From contig JAGQIB010000444.1 of the NCBI GenBank assembly GCA_020431545.1, positions 1 to 6,894 of the forward strand: DNA of 6,894 nt, written 5' to 3'. Positions 1 through 6,549 of this stretch are shown piece after piece. Positions within the stretch are counted from its first letter, which is position 1, and each line of letters opens with the position of its first letter. The notes under the pieces are model-generated. The model worked only from the letters and a program-made list of their open reading frames with translations. It was not told the DNA's origin and made no database searches. The position numbers and the translations under genes are program-made. Origin of the DNA: Gemmatimonadota bacterium (GTDB lineage: Bacteria; ARS69).

Positions 1-177
1 GCGGCGGACTCTTCCGCCACCGCGATCTACGCGGGGGCGTACGGGCGAGACGCGGAGTTCTATTCGTTCCTCCGTACGCTCGAGAGCTACCGGAGCGCGA
101 TCGGCAGCGACGAGACGCTCGTGCTGTCGACCGACGGCGAGTTCTATCGATTGCTGAAGGGCAGCGGCAAAAAGTAG
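1..177 (+). CDS. hflC: HflC-like SPFH/prohibitin-family protein, C-terminal 58 codons (5' truncated by window)
   Basis: An open frame runs from base 1 to the TAG at 175-177. HflC, with HflK, forms the inner-membrane, periplasm-facing complex that surrounds and modulates the FtsH protease (family knowledge). What is visible is the signature C-terminus: an AYGRDAEFYSF segment, then a helix with LRTLESYRSAI, then TLVLSTDGEFYRLLKG. This matches the HflC pattern of 'AYGxDxEFYxFxRSLxAY', followed by an 'LVLSPDSEFFRYL'-type ending. HflK ends differently, so HflC is the better assignment. The SPFH domain and N-terminal membrane anchor lie upstream of the window. mnmA starts only 7 nt after the stop, so the two may share a transcript. 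A generic stomatin-like protein is the main alternative. Confidence 0.82.
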   Translation, partial: AADSSATAIYAGAYGRDAEFYSFLRTLESYRSAIGSDETLVLSTDGEFYRLLKGSGKK

Positions 178-184
178 GCGGATC

Positions 185-1270
185 ATGCGAGTGTTGGTGG
201 CCCTCTCGGGCGGAGTCGACAGCTCGGTCGCCGCGGCATTGCTCGCGGACGAGGGGCATGAGCTCGTCGGGCTCACGATGAAGAACTGGTGCTACGGCGA
301 GACCGACGGCGACGACCGCTCGTGCTGTTCCCTCGAGTCGATCGAGGCGGCGCGGGCGGTGGCCGATCGCCTCGGTTTCCGCCACTACATGGCGGACTTC
401 GAAGAGCCGTTCGCCCGTCACGTGATCCGACCGTTCGTGCAGGACTACCTGGCGGGCCGCACTCCGAATCCGTGCGTGGAGTGCAACTCGAAGGTCCGCT
501 TTCCGGGATTGTGGGAGAAGGCACGGGCGTTCGGCTGCGACGCGGTCGCCACCGGCCACTACGCGCGGCTGGACCCGGGCGTCACGCCGCCCGCGATCCG
601 GCGCGCGGTCGATCTCGGGAAGGACCAGAGCTACATGCTGTGGGGGATTCCCGGGGACGTTCGCGCCCGTCTCCGTCTACCGCTCGGCGACCTCGAGAAG
701 TCCCGGGTGCGGGAGCTGGCCGAGGAGCGCGGGCTGTCGACCGCCCGCCGACCGGACAGCCAGGAGATCTGCTTCGTGCCGGATGGAGACTACGGTGGGT
801 TCCTGGATCGGAAGGCGGCCGGGGAGGCCGCGCTGGCGCCGGGCCCGATCGTGACCCGGACGGGTGACGTCGTGGGAACCCACCGCGGGGTGGCGCGTTA
901 CACCGTCGGGCAAAGAAGAGGGCTCGGGGTCTCCCTGGGCTATCCGGTGTTCGTGGTGGGTCTCTCGGCCGGTTCGAACGAAGTCGTGGTGGGACCCGAG
1001 GAAGAGCTGGTGGCGACCGTGGCGCGGCTGCGGGACGTGACCTGGCCGGCGGCCGGAGGGGATCGCCTCCCGCTGCTCGTCCAGTTGCGCTCCCGGCATC
1101 GGGCGGCGGCGGCTCGCGTCACGCGTCAGCCCGAGGGCGGCGCGCGCGTCGAGTTCGAGGAGCCCCAGCGCGCGATCACGCCCGGCCAGTCGGCCGTCTT
1201 CTACGAAGGCGATCGGGTGGTGGGGGGCGGGATCGTCGCGGATTTCTCGGGCACTTCACGGGAGGGTTGA
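185..1270 (+). CDS. mnmA: tRNA-specific 2-thiouridylase MnmA
   Basis: This cytoplasmic enzyme adenylates U34 of tRNA-Lys, -Glu and -Gln and replaces O2 with sulfur, giving the s2U of (c)mnm5s2U34. The 361-residue length is normal for the family. The N-terminal PP-loop ATPase motif SGGVDSS lies at residues 8-14. The TPNPCVECNSKVRF block holds Cys97 and Cys100, and TGHYARL is at 123-129. Asp-Ser-Gln-Glu-Ile-Cys places the second catalytic Cys at 196. YTVGQRRGLG at about 238-247 opens the C-terminal beta-barrel domains. By alignment to E. coli MnmA, Cys100 is the Cys102 equivalent and Cys196 the Cys199 equivalent. Cys97 replaces the Asp99 of the E. coli-type NPDxxCN motif. The ATG at 185 puts the PP-loop at the expected distance from the N-terminus. 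The AGGCGG just before it is a weak, closely spaced ribosome site, so coupling to the upstream gene is plausible. The stop codon overlaps the -35 box of the tRNA promoter. Confidence 0.97.
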   Translation: MRVLVALSGGVDSSVAAALLADEGHELVGLTMKNWCYGETDGDDRSCCSLESIEAARAVADRLGFRHYMADFEEPFARHVIRPFVQDYLAGRTPNPCVECNSKVRFPGLWEKARAFGCDAVATGHYARLDPGVTPPAIRRAVDLGKDQSYMLWGIPGDVRARLRLPLGDLEKSRVRELAEERGLSTARRPDSQEICFVPDGDYGGFLDRKAAGEAALAPGPIVTRTGDVVGTHRGVARYTVGQRRGLGVSLGYPVFVVGLSAGSNEVVVGPEEELVATVARLRDVTWPAAGGDRLPLLVQLRSRHRAAAARVTRQPEGGARVEFEEPQRAITPGQSAVFYEGDRVVGGGIVADFSGTSREG

Positions 1271-1294
1271 CACGGGATCCCGGGTCGGTAAACT
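1267..1294 (+). promoter_or_regulatory. Sigma70-type promoter for the tRNA cluster
   Basis: A perfect -35 box, TTGACA (1267-1272), is followed by a 16-nt spacer and TAAACT (1289-1294). TAAACT matches 4 of 6 positions of TATAAT, including the key first, second and last bases. The expected transcription start is near 1301, about 7 nt before the mature 5' end of tRNA-Ser(UGA). The -35 box overlaps the last codons and TGA of mnmA. The spacer contains the 10-bp palindrome CGGGATCCCG (1273-1282). No other promoter is evident in the tRNA spacers, so this one probably drives all three tRNAs. Confidence 0.68.
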
Positions 1295-1307
1295 GCTCGG
1301 CTCCGGA

Positions 1308-1395
1308 GGAGGGATGGCCGAGTGGTCGATGGCGGCGGTCTTGAAAACCGTTGAGCCGCGAGGCTCCGTGGGTTCGAATCCTACTCCCTCCGCCA
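1308..1395 (+). tRNA. tRNA-Ser, anticodon UGA
   Basis: This is a complete 88-nt class II tRNA. Acceptor arm GGAGGGA (1308-1314) pairs with TCCCTCC (1385-1391), followed by G73 and an encoded CCA (1393-1395). Anticodon stem GCGGT/ACCGT encloses the loop CTTGAAA (1340-1346), giving anticodon TGA at 1342-1344. The long variable arm GAGCC-GCGA-GGCTC is diagnostic of serine tRNAs. The T arm is GTGGG-TTCGAAT-CCTAC. It reads UCA and, by wobble, other UCN codons. It lies just downstream of the sigma70-type promoter and is the first tRNA of the cluster. Confidence 0.97.
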
Positions 1396-1527
1396 CCGAC
1401 CACGGAGGCGGAAGGAGGCCCACGGACTCTCCGAACCGGAGCGAGTAGGCTGCAGCGATCCCCGGGGAAGCGTCCCGCGTGCCGTGATCGGCGCCCGGCC
1501 GCTTTCCCGGCGACGCGAGGCCCGTTC

Positions 1528-1619
1528 GGAGAGGTGCGAGAGTGGCTGAATCGGGCCGCCTGCTAAGCGGTTGGGGAGAGAAATCTTCCTCGAGGGTTCG
1601 AATCCCTCCCTCTCCGCCA
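1528..1619 (+). tRNA. tRNA-Ser, anticodon GCU
   Basis: This is a complete 92-nt class II tRNA. Acceptor arm GGAGAGG (1528-1534) pairs with CCTCTCC (1609-1615), followed by G73 and an encoded CCA (1617-1619). Anticodon stem GCCGC/GCGGT encloses the loop CTGCTAA (1560-1566), giving anticodon GCT at 1562-1564, which reads AGC and AGU. A long variable arm follows, built from the GGGGAGAGAAATCTTCCTC region. The T arm is GAGGG-TTCGAAT-CCCTC (1592-1608). It is a different isoacceptor from the upstream tRNA-Ser, not a duplicate. The 132-nt spacer before it shows no promoter, so it is probably processed from the same precursor. Confidence 0.97.
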
Positions 1620-1755
1620 CGATTCTGACGGCAGCCGACCACGGCTTCGTCTCGAGGGAAGTGCGGCGATTCCGGACGTTTCCGAGCGATCGGACGAGCG
1701 TGCGGAGGAGCCGAGCGGTACGAGAGACCCGGCACGACACATCGGATCTGGCTTC

Positions 1756-1832
1756 GCGCCCATAGCTCAATCGGATAGAGCGTTTGGCTACGGACCAAAA
1801 GGTTGGGGGTTCGAGTCCTCCTGGGCGCGCCA
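1756..1832 (+). tRNA. tRNA-Arg, anticodon ACG (TadA substrate)
   Basis: This is a complete 77-nt class I tRNA. Acceptor arm GCGCCCA (1756-1762) pairs with TGGGCGC (1822-1828), followed by G73 and an encoded CCA (1830-1832). Anticodon stem TTTGG/CCAAA encloses the loop CTACGGA (1788-1794), giving anticodon ACG at 1790-1792. The T arm is GGGGG-TTCGAGT-CCTCC. Bacterial tRNA-Arg(ACG) is the classic substrate of TadA, which deaminates A34 to inosine so that CGU, CGC and CGA can be read. tadA begins 4.75 kb downstream in this window. G36-G37 also fits the recognition of TrmD (m1G37). Confidence 0.97.
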
Positions 1833-1848
1833 GCCGTTTCTCTCGTCT

Positions 1849-1874
1849 CCGGGGTCGAAGAGGACCCCGGTTCT
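1849..1874 (+). terminator. Hairpin between tRNA-Arg and the beta-helix gene; possible terminator or leader attenuator
   Basis: A perfect 8-bp GC-rich stem, CCGGGGTC (1849-1856) with GACCCCGG (1863-1870), closes a 6-nt loop GAAGAG. It is followed only by TTCT, a very short U tract. It sits 17 nt after the tRNA-Arg CCA and 28 nt before the Shine-Dalgarno site of the next gene. It could end the tRNA transcript, attenuate read-through, or act as a leader or processing structure. The weak U tract keeps the terminator call tentative. Confidence 0.45.
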
Positions 1875-1897
1875 GCCGTCCCTGGGACCGCTCCCTC

Positions 1898-1903
1898 GAG
1901 GAG
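1898..1903 (+). promoter_or_regulatory. Ribosome binding site that fixes the start of the beta-helix gene
   Basis: GAGGAG lies 6 nt before the ATG at 1910 and is the clearest Shine-Dalgarno sequence in the window. It supports ATG 1910 over the longer in-frame start at 1784, which falls inside tRNA-Arg. Confidence 0.8.
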
Positions 1904-1909
1904 AACACC

Positions 1910-2809
1910 ATGCACTTGGCTTCCACCCGTGCCACCCGTCCCCGTCCGGGGTTCCGGGGCTTCGTCATTCTCCCGCTGCTTCTGCTTCCGCTCGTCGGGC
2001 CGGGTTCCGCGCGCGCGAAGACGTGGCCGGCCTCCGAGTGGGTCGCGATCCAGGAAGCGCTGGACTCCGCCGCTTACGGCGACACGGTGCTCGTGGCGCC
2101 GGGCACGTACGATCGCCTCGTATTGCGCAGCGGGGTCACGCTCATGGCGGAGAAGGGGCCCGAGGACACCATCCTCCGGAACGGCCGGTTCTGGGTCGTG
2201 AAGGCCGAGGGCGTGGACAGCCTCGCGGTCCTCGAGGGTTTCACGCTGGACGGCATCAAGGCCTCCGAGGGCGTGGCCTACCTCGAGGAATCGAGTCTCA
2301 CGATCCGCCACTGCGTGATCAAGAACGGCTGGAGCGGCGTGCGCGCGCTGTACTCGAAGCCCCGGATCGAGAACTGCACGATCCGCGACTGCCAGAACGG
2401 AATCTACCTCTACGAGTCGGAGGGGCTCGTGCTGGAGAACGACATCCAGCTGTGCCTGACCGCGGTCAACATCGTGTCGTCGCGGTCGAGGATCCTCCGG
2501 AACACGATCACCCGCAATTCGTACGGCATCCAGGTGTCGGACCACTCGCAGCCGGCGATCGGAGGCAGTATCGCGTCGGCGAACCGCGTCTGGAACAATG
2601 CGGCGGTCGCCGTCAAGAACACGGCGTACATCACGCGGAACGCGGTTCGCACGATGCAGCCGATGACCCTCGAGGTGCCGTTCAACTTCTGGGGCACCGA
2701 TTGCCCGGACAGCTCCATGTTCCAGGGGCCGGTCGAGTTCGCTCCCTGGGTGGACGAGTCCGGAACGCGCTCGCTCCGCAAGTGTGGTGCGCCCGCCGGG
2801 GGGAACTGA
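1910..2809 (+). CDS. Exported right-handed beta-helix (pectin-lyase-fold, NosD-like) protein
   Basis: This 299-residue protein has an N-terminal signal peptide: basic residues 7-16, a hydrophobic core FVILPLLLLPLVG (18-30), and a likely signal peptidase I site after ARA at 34-36. The mature part begins with the typical cap of the fold, IQEALDSAAYGDTVLVAPGTY (47-67, shown here at its limit of recognisability), then 'RSGVTLMAEKGPEDTIL'. Repeated rungs of about 22-24 residues follow, for example TIRHCVIKNG, IENCTIRDCQNGIYL, LVLENDIQLCLTAVNI and ILRNTITRNSYGIQV. The end, FNFWGTDCPDSSMFQG, is a common C-cap of bacterial beta-helix proteins. The fold serves polysaccharide lyases, hydrolases, epimerases and also non-enzymatic surface proteins. 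No catalytic set is recognisable, so the activity is unknown. The 3' end overlaps the next gene by 26 bp, suggesting one operon with it. A surface-glycan role is inference from context. Confidence 0.85.
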   Translation: MHLASTRATRPRPGFRGFVILPLLLLPLVGPGSARAKTWPASEWVAIQEALDSAAYGDTVLVAPGTYDRLVLRSGVTLMAEKGPEDTILRNGRFWVVKAEGVDSLAVLEGFTLDGIKASEGVAYLEESSLTIRHCVIKNGWSGVRALYSKPRIENCTIRDCQNGIYLYESEGLVLENDIQLCLTAVNIVSSRSRILRNTITRNSYGIQVSDHSQPAIGGSIASANRVWNNAAVAVKNTAYITRNAVRTMQPMTLEVPFNFWGTDCPDSSMFQGPVEFAPWVDESGTRSLRKCGAPAGGN

Positions 2810-4370
2810 GCTGCGCGCGGCGATCGGTCTGTCGCTCGCGCTCGCGCTCGCCGCGATGCTCGGCGGTTGTGGCCGGAAGCCGGAGCACCGGGTTCTCGTG
2901 ATCGGTCTGGACGGCGCGACGTTCGACGTCGTCGATCCGCTGCTGCGCGAAGGTCTGATGCCGAATCTCGCGCGCCTCCAGGCCGCGGGCTCGAGCCACG
3001 TGCTCGAGACGATCGTGCCGGCGATCAGCCCGCCCGCCTGGACCTCCGCGACGACCGGCGTGAACCCGGGCAAGCACAACATCTTCGACTTCTTCCATCT
3101 GTCGAAGACCGGCCCGCAGCCGCTCCTCACGTCCGCGCTCGATCGTCGCGCCCATCCGGTCTGGCACTTCCTGAATCAGGACGGCTGGCGCACCGCACTC
3201 ATGAACATCCCGATGACGTTCCCGCCGGATCGCGTGGACGGCTTCTTCATCTCGGGATTCCCGTTCGGAGCCGCGACCTCCGGGTACACGTACCCGTCGA
3301 CGCTCGAGTCGGAGATCCAACCCTACCCGCTGGACCTGTTCGGGGAGAGCATCCGGGCCGGGCACGAGGGGCAGCTGCTCGCTCACTTCCGCTCGACGTT
3401 CGATCGCCAGGCACAGGTGGCGGAGCAGCTCATGGCGGAGAAGCCGTGGGATCTGTTCTGGATCGTGTTCACCGGCACGGACAAGGTCATGCACTTCTAC
3501 TGGAAGTTCGCGGATCCGGATCATCCGGAGTACGACCCGGAGCTCGCGCAGCAGTACGGCACGGCGATCCGCGACATGTTCGTGCGCGCCGACGAGGAGA
3601 TCGGCCGCCTCGTGGCCGCGGCCGGTCCCGACGTGGACGTGCTCGTGATGTCCGATCACGGGATGGGACCGATCTACCGGGAGCTGCGCCTCTTCAACTG
3701 GATGAAGGAGAAGGGCTTCCTCGGTTCGGCGGCGTCCGGCGCGGAGATCGAGGCGTTTCCGCCGGGACCCTTCTCGGGACTCGTGCGGGTGAACGAAAAG
3801 GGGCGCGACTTCCGCGGCGCGATCCACCCGGGGGCGGAGGCCGAAGACGTCGCCCGGCGCGTGCGACAGGGGCTCGAGCAGCTGCGGGATCCGGAGACCG
3901 GCGAGAAGTTCGCCGAGCGCGTGATGACGCGGGAGGAAGTCTTCCACGGGCCCTACACCGAGAACGCACCGGACGTCCTGTTCCAGGAGGCCCCCGGGCT
4001 GTTCGTGGGGCGTCGTCCGCAGGACGGATCCCCGGACCAGAACGACGTGTTCGGTCTGCCGAGCTATTCGTTCTCGGGTTTCCACCGACCGACCGGGATC
4101 TTCGTCGCGTCCGGTCCGCGGTTCTCGCAGACGTCGGGTCGGGACACGCTGTCGATCCTCGACGTCGCGCCGCTCCTGTACTGGCTCTTCGACTCCGCGG
4201 AACCGTCCGATCTGGACGGCGAGGTGCCGGACTCCGTGGTTCGCCCGGATTCGCTGGCCTCGCGGCCGCCGCGCGTGGACCCGGGTCGGCTCGCGGTGAT
4301 CCCGCCGGACGAGTCGTTCCTGTCCGACGAGGATCGCGAGACGCTCGAGTCGCTCAGCTATGTCCAGTGA
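2784..4370 (+). CDS. Type I phosphodiesterase/nucleotide pyrophosphatase-family probable lipoprotein (alkaline phosphatase superfamily)
   Basis: 528 residues from GTG 2784. Residues 10-28 form a lipoprotein-type signal ending in LGGC, with lipidation expected on Cys29. The catalytic domain starts with LVIGLDGATFDVVDP, where Asp43 is the first metal ligand. PPAWTSATTGVNPGKHNIFDF (83-103) is the nucleophile region, and alignment to NPP enzymes points to Ser82 or a neighbouring residue. TGTDKVMHFYW supplies Asp233 and His237, MSDHGMG supplies Asp291 and His292, and SGFHRPTG supplies His434. Together these are the two-zinc ligand set of the superfamily. The family hydrolyses phosphodiesters, pyrophosphates or phosphate esters, and some members transfer head groups. 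The substrate here is unknown. A periplasmic, membrane-anchored location is predicted. The start overlaps the beta-helix gene by 26 bp with no clear ribosome site. GTG 2787 or the unusual CTG 2811 are alternatives. The stop overlaps the glycosyltransferase start by 11 bp. Confidence 0.9.
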   Translation: MVRPPGGTELRAAIGLSLALALAAMLGGCGRKPEHRVLVIGLDGATFDVVDPLLREGLMPNLARLQAAGSSHVLETIVPAISPPAWTSATTGVNPGKHNIFDFFHLSKTGPQPLLTSALDRRAHPVWHFLNQDGWRTALMNIPMTFPPDRVDGFFISGFPFGAATSGYTYPSTLESEIQPYPLDLFGESIRAGHEGQLLAHFRSTFDRQAQVAEQLMAEKPWDLFWIVFTGTDKVMHFYWKFADPDHPEYDPELAQQYGTAIRDMFVRADEEIGRLVAAAGPDVDVLVMSDHGMGPIYRELRLFNWMKEKGFLGSAASGAEIEAFPPGPFSGLVRVNEKGRDFRGAIHPGAEAEDVARRVRQGLEQLRDPETGEKFAERVMTREEVFHGPYTENAPDVLFQEAPGLFVGRRPQDGSPDQNDVFGLPSYSFSGFHRPTGIFVASGPRFSQTSGRDTLSILDVAPLLYWLFDSAEPSDLDGEVPDSVVRPDSLASRPPRVDPGRLAVIPPDESFLSDEDRETLESLSYVQ

Positions 4371-6525
4371 CGAGGTCGTACGTCGTCGGTCCCGGATCGT
4401 GCTCGGGATCGCGCTGTTCGTCGGACTGCTCCTGCGGATCGAGTACTTCCGGGAACTGATTCTCTCGCCGTTCGGCCGGCACCTCATCCTGGATGCGCAG
4501 TGGTACGACGGCGCGGCGCGCCTCCTCCTGGGCGGGGGAGAGCTCGATCCCGGTCGCGCCTACTTCCGTCCACCCGGCTATCCGCTGTTCCTCGCGGGGC
4601 TCTACCGCGTGTTCGGCGCGCACGTGGACGTCGTGCGGGTCGTGCAGTGGCTCCTCGGGCTCGTGCACGTTCCGATCTGCTGGGCGATCGCGCGCCGCAC
4701 GCACGGGGAGGCGGTGGCTGCCGTCACCGCGGTCCTCGCGGCGACGTACGGCATGTTCGTGTACTTCGAGGGCGAGATCCTCACGACCGCGCTCGGGACC
4801 TTCCTCGGCACGCTCGCGGCGTGGCTGCTGCTCGAGGGTGACGCGCGGGACTCGCTGCGCTGGACGGCCGCGGGCGGTCTGGCCCTGGGGGTCGCGTCCA
4901 CGATCCACGCCACGGCTCTCGCCGTCGCGCCGGCCGCGTTCCTGTGGATCCTGTTCCGCTCGCGTCGACGCTGGCTCGCGGCCGTGGTGCTGACGGTCGC
5001 GACGTCGGCGCCGGTACTCGCGGTGACCGCGCGGAACTTCTTCGTCGGCGGGGAGCCGGTGCTGCTCGCGACGCAGGGCGGCATCAACTTCTTCGTCGGC
5101 AACAACCCGCAGGCGGACGGCAAGTCGGCGCTCGCCCCCGGCTTCGCCGAGGCCGATCAGACACTCCGGTCGAACGACGAGTACCGGGACACGATCGAGA
5201 TCGCGGCGGAGGCGCTCGCGGCTCGTGCCCTCGGGCATCCGCCGACTCCGGGCGAGATCCATCGCTACTGGATGGGGCAAGGGCTCGCCTGGATGCACGA
5301 TCATCCGAAGGAAGCCGCCGTGCTCCTCGGGCGAAAGGTCCTGTACTTCCTGAACGGGTACGAGATCAGCAACAACCGCGATCTCCGCGACCAGGCGCGA
5401 CGTTTCACGCCGGTCCTCCGCGCGTTTCTGGTCCAATGGTCGATCCTCGCTCCCTTCGGGCTGCTCGGTCTGTTCGTGCCCGGAATCGGAACCCGCCCGC
5501 GCCTGCTTCTCTTCGCGTGGCTCCTCGCGTACGCCGCGGCGATCGTGGCGTTCTTCGTGTGCGCTCGCTACCGTCAGCCCGCGATCGCGTGGATGCTGCC
5601 GTTCGTCGGCGCGGGGATCCTGCAGTTCCTCCGGGAGGTGCGTCACGCGGTGGAGCGACCCCGACGGTTCGCGTTCGTGCTCGCCGGTCTCGTGGCGGCG
5701 TTCCTGATCACCAATCCGCGCTTCGTCACCGCGACGGGGCTCGCCGACGTGACGACCGACCGCGACGCGCCGTTCCACCGGTACAACCTGGCGGTCCTGT
5801 ACGAGCAGGAGCAGAACTACGATCGGGCGATCGAGGAGTACCGCGCCACGATCGCGTCGGGCGTGCCCGATCCGCGCGCGTGGTTGAACCTCGGCAACAC
5901 GCTCGCGCGCACGGGCCGACTCGACGAGGCGCGCGACGCCTACCGCGAGACGTTGCGCATCGCGCCGGACTACGCGGTGGCCGTGCACAGCAACCTCGGC
6001 ATCCTCGCCGCGCAGCAGGGGGACTGGCGCGAGGCGATCCGACGTTTCGAAGAGGTCCTTTCGAGAGATCCGGATCACCGCGGTGCGCTCCTCTCCGCCG
6101 GTGCCGCCTACCTCACCGTGGGGCGCTTCGACGACGCGATCCTCGTGCTGCGCCGGGCGTTGACGCTCGGGTACGGTCCGGAAACCACCATCCGCCGCAA
6201 CCTCGCCGTGGCGTACCTGGAGGCGGGGCTGGTGGAAGACGGAACGCGCGAGGCCGAGCTCGCGTACGAGCGCGAACCCGACGAGGTCGCGAACGTCGTG
6301 GCCCTGCTGCGAGCCCGGGCGGCGGCCGGGGATCTCGAAGAGGCGGCGCGCCTGGCCGCTCGGGCCCGGGCGCTCAAGCCGGGCGCCCCCGACGTGGAGC
6401 GGGTGCTGGAAGAGGTTCTGGGCCCGACCGAGGACTCCGCCGCGACCGAGGCGGAGGAGGAGGACCTCGCGGGCGACGACGGCACGGACGGCGGAGCCGG
6501 CGACGACTCCCCGGACGAGCCGTAG
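4360..6525 (+). CDS. Polytopic GT-C-type (PMT/ArnT-like) glycosyltransferase with C-terminal TPR domain and acidic tail
   Basis: 721 residues. A cytoplasmic RRRSR (8-12) precedes TM1 (about 13-25). The first extracytoplasmic loop carries DAQWYDGAARLLLGG with Asp45 and Asp50. This is where GT-C enzymes keep the catalytic acidic residue, and YFRPPGYPLFLAGLY (68-82) is typical of the superfamily. Further hydrophobic segments lie near 95-110, 120-136, 141-158, 170-198, 205-224, 356-374, 382-401, 409-423 and 437-451. QGGINFFVGNNPQADG (239-254) is a conserved loop of this group. TPR-like helical repeats occupy about 473-685, for example AWLNLGNTLARTGRLDEARDAY (507-528, shortened in sense) and its successors. 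Residues 691-721 contain 14 acidic and no basic residues. GT-C enzymes use polyprenyl-phosphate sugars. The donor and acceptor here are unknown. ATG 4360 overlaps the upstream stop, suggesting translational coupling. A non-catalytic TPR membrane scaffold is the alternative. Confidence 0.85.
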   Translation: MSSDEVVRRRSRIVLGIALFVGLLLRIEYFRELILSPFGRHLILDAQWYDGAARLLLGGGELDPGRAYFRPPGYPLFLAGLYRVFGAHVDVVRVVQWLLGLVHVPICWAIARRTHGEAVAAVTAVLAATYGMFVYFEGEILTTALGTFLGTLAAWLLLEGDARDSLRWTAAGGLALGVASTIHATALAVAPAAFLWILFRSRRRWLAAVVLTVATSAPVLAVTARNFFVGGEPVLLATQGGINFFVGNNPQADGKSALAPGFAEADQTLRSNDEYRDTIEIAAEALAARALGHPPTPGEIHRYWMGQGLAWMHDHPKEAAVLLGRKVLYFLNGYEISNNRDLRDQARRFTPVLRAFLVQWSILAPFGLLGLFVPGIGTRPRLLLFAWLLAYAAAIVAFFVCARYRQPAIAWMLPFVGAGILQFLREVRHAVERPRRFAFVLAGLVAAFLITNPRFVTATGLADVTTDRDAPFHRYNLAVLYEQEQNYDRAIEEYRATIASGVPDPRAWLNLGNTLARTGRLDEARDAYRETLRIAPDYAVAVHSNLGILAAQQGDWREAIRRFEEVLSRDPDHRGALLSAGAAYLTVGRFDDAILVLRRALTLGYGPETTIRRNLAVAYLEAGLVEDGTREAELAYEREPDEVANVVALLRARAAAGDLEEAARLAARARALKPGAPDVERVLEEVLGPTEDSAATEAEEEDLAGDDGTDGGAGDDSPDEP

Positions 6526-6549
6526 CGCGGCGCGGAACCCCCACGATTC

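Noticed and set aside
1273..1282. Palindrome CGGGATCCCG as an operator
   Set aside because: It lies between the -35 and -10 boxes, but a single 10-bp palindrome in GC-rich DNA, with no regulator gene nearby, is not enough to call an operator.
1351..1765. Small plus-strand open frames within the tRNA cluster
   Set aside because: They run through mature tRNA-Ser sequences, lack ribosome sites and have no recognisable product.
1756..1832. tRNA-Arg as an integration (att) site
   Set aside because: No integrase gene and no second copy of the tRNA 3' end was seen downstream in the window, so there is no evidence of an integrated element.
1784..1909. Upstream extension of the beta-helix gene to an ATG at 1784
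   Set aside because: The extension would be encoded by tRNA-Arg and the hairpin. ATG 1910 has a good Shine-Dalgarno and yields a proper signal peptide.
1256..3130. 624-codon minus-strand open frame
   Set aside because: It crosses all three tRNA genes and overlaps the well-supported mnmA, beta-helix and phosphodiesterase genes. Its translation is rich in Arg, Pro and His with no recognisable domain, as expected opposite GC-rich coding DNA.
2682..4487. 601-codon minus-strand open frame
   Set aside because: It lies antisense to the phosphodiesterase gene, whose metal-binding motifs are all intact. The product is low-complexity Arg/Glu/His-rich, which is a codon-bias shadow.
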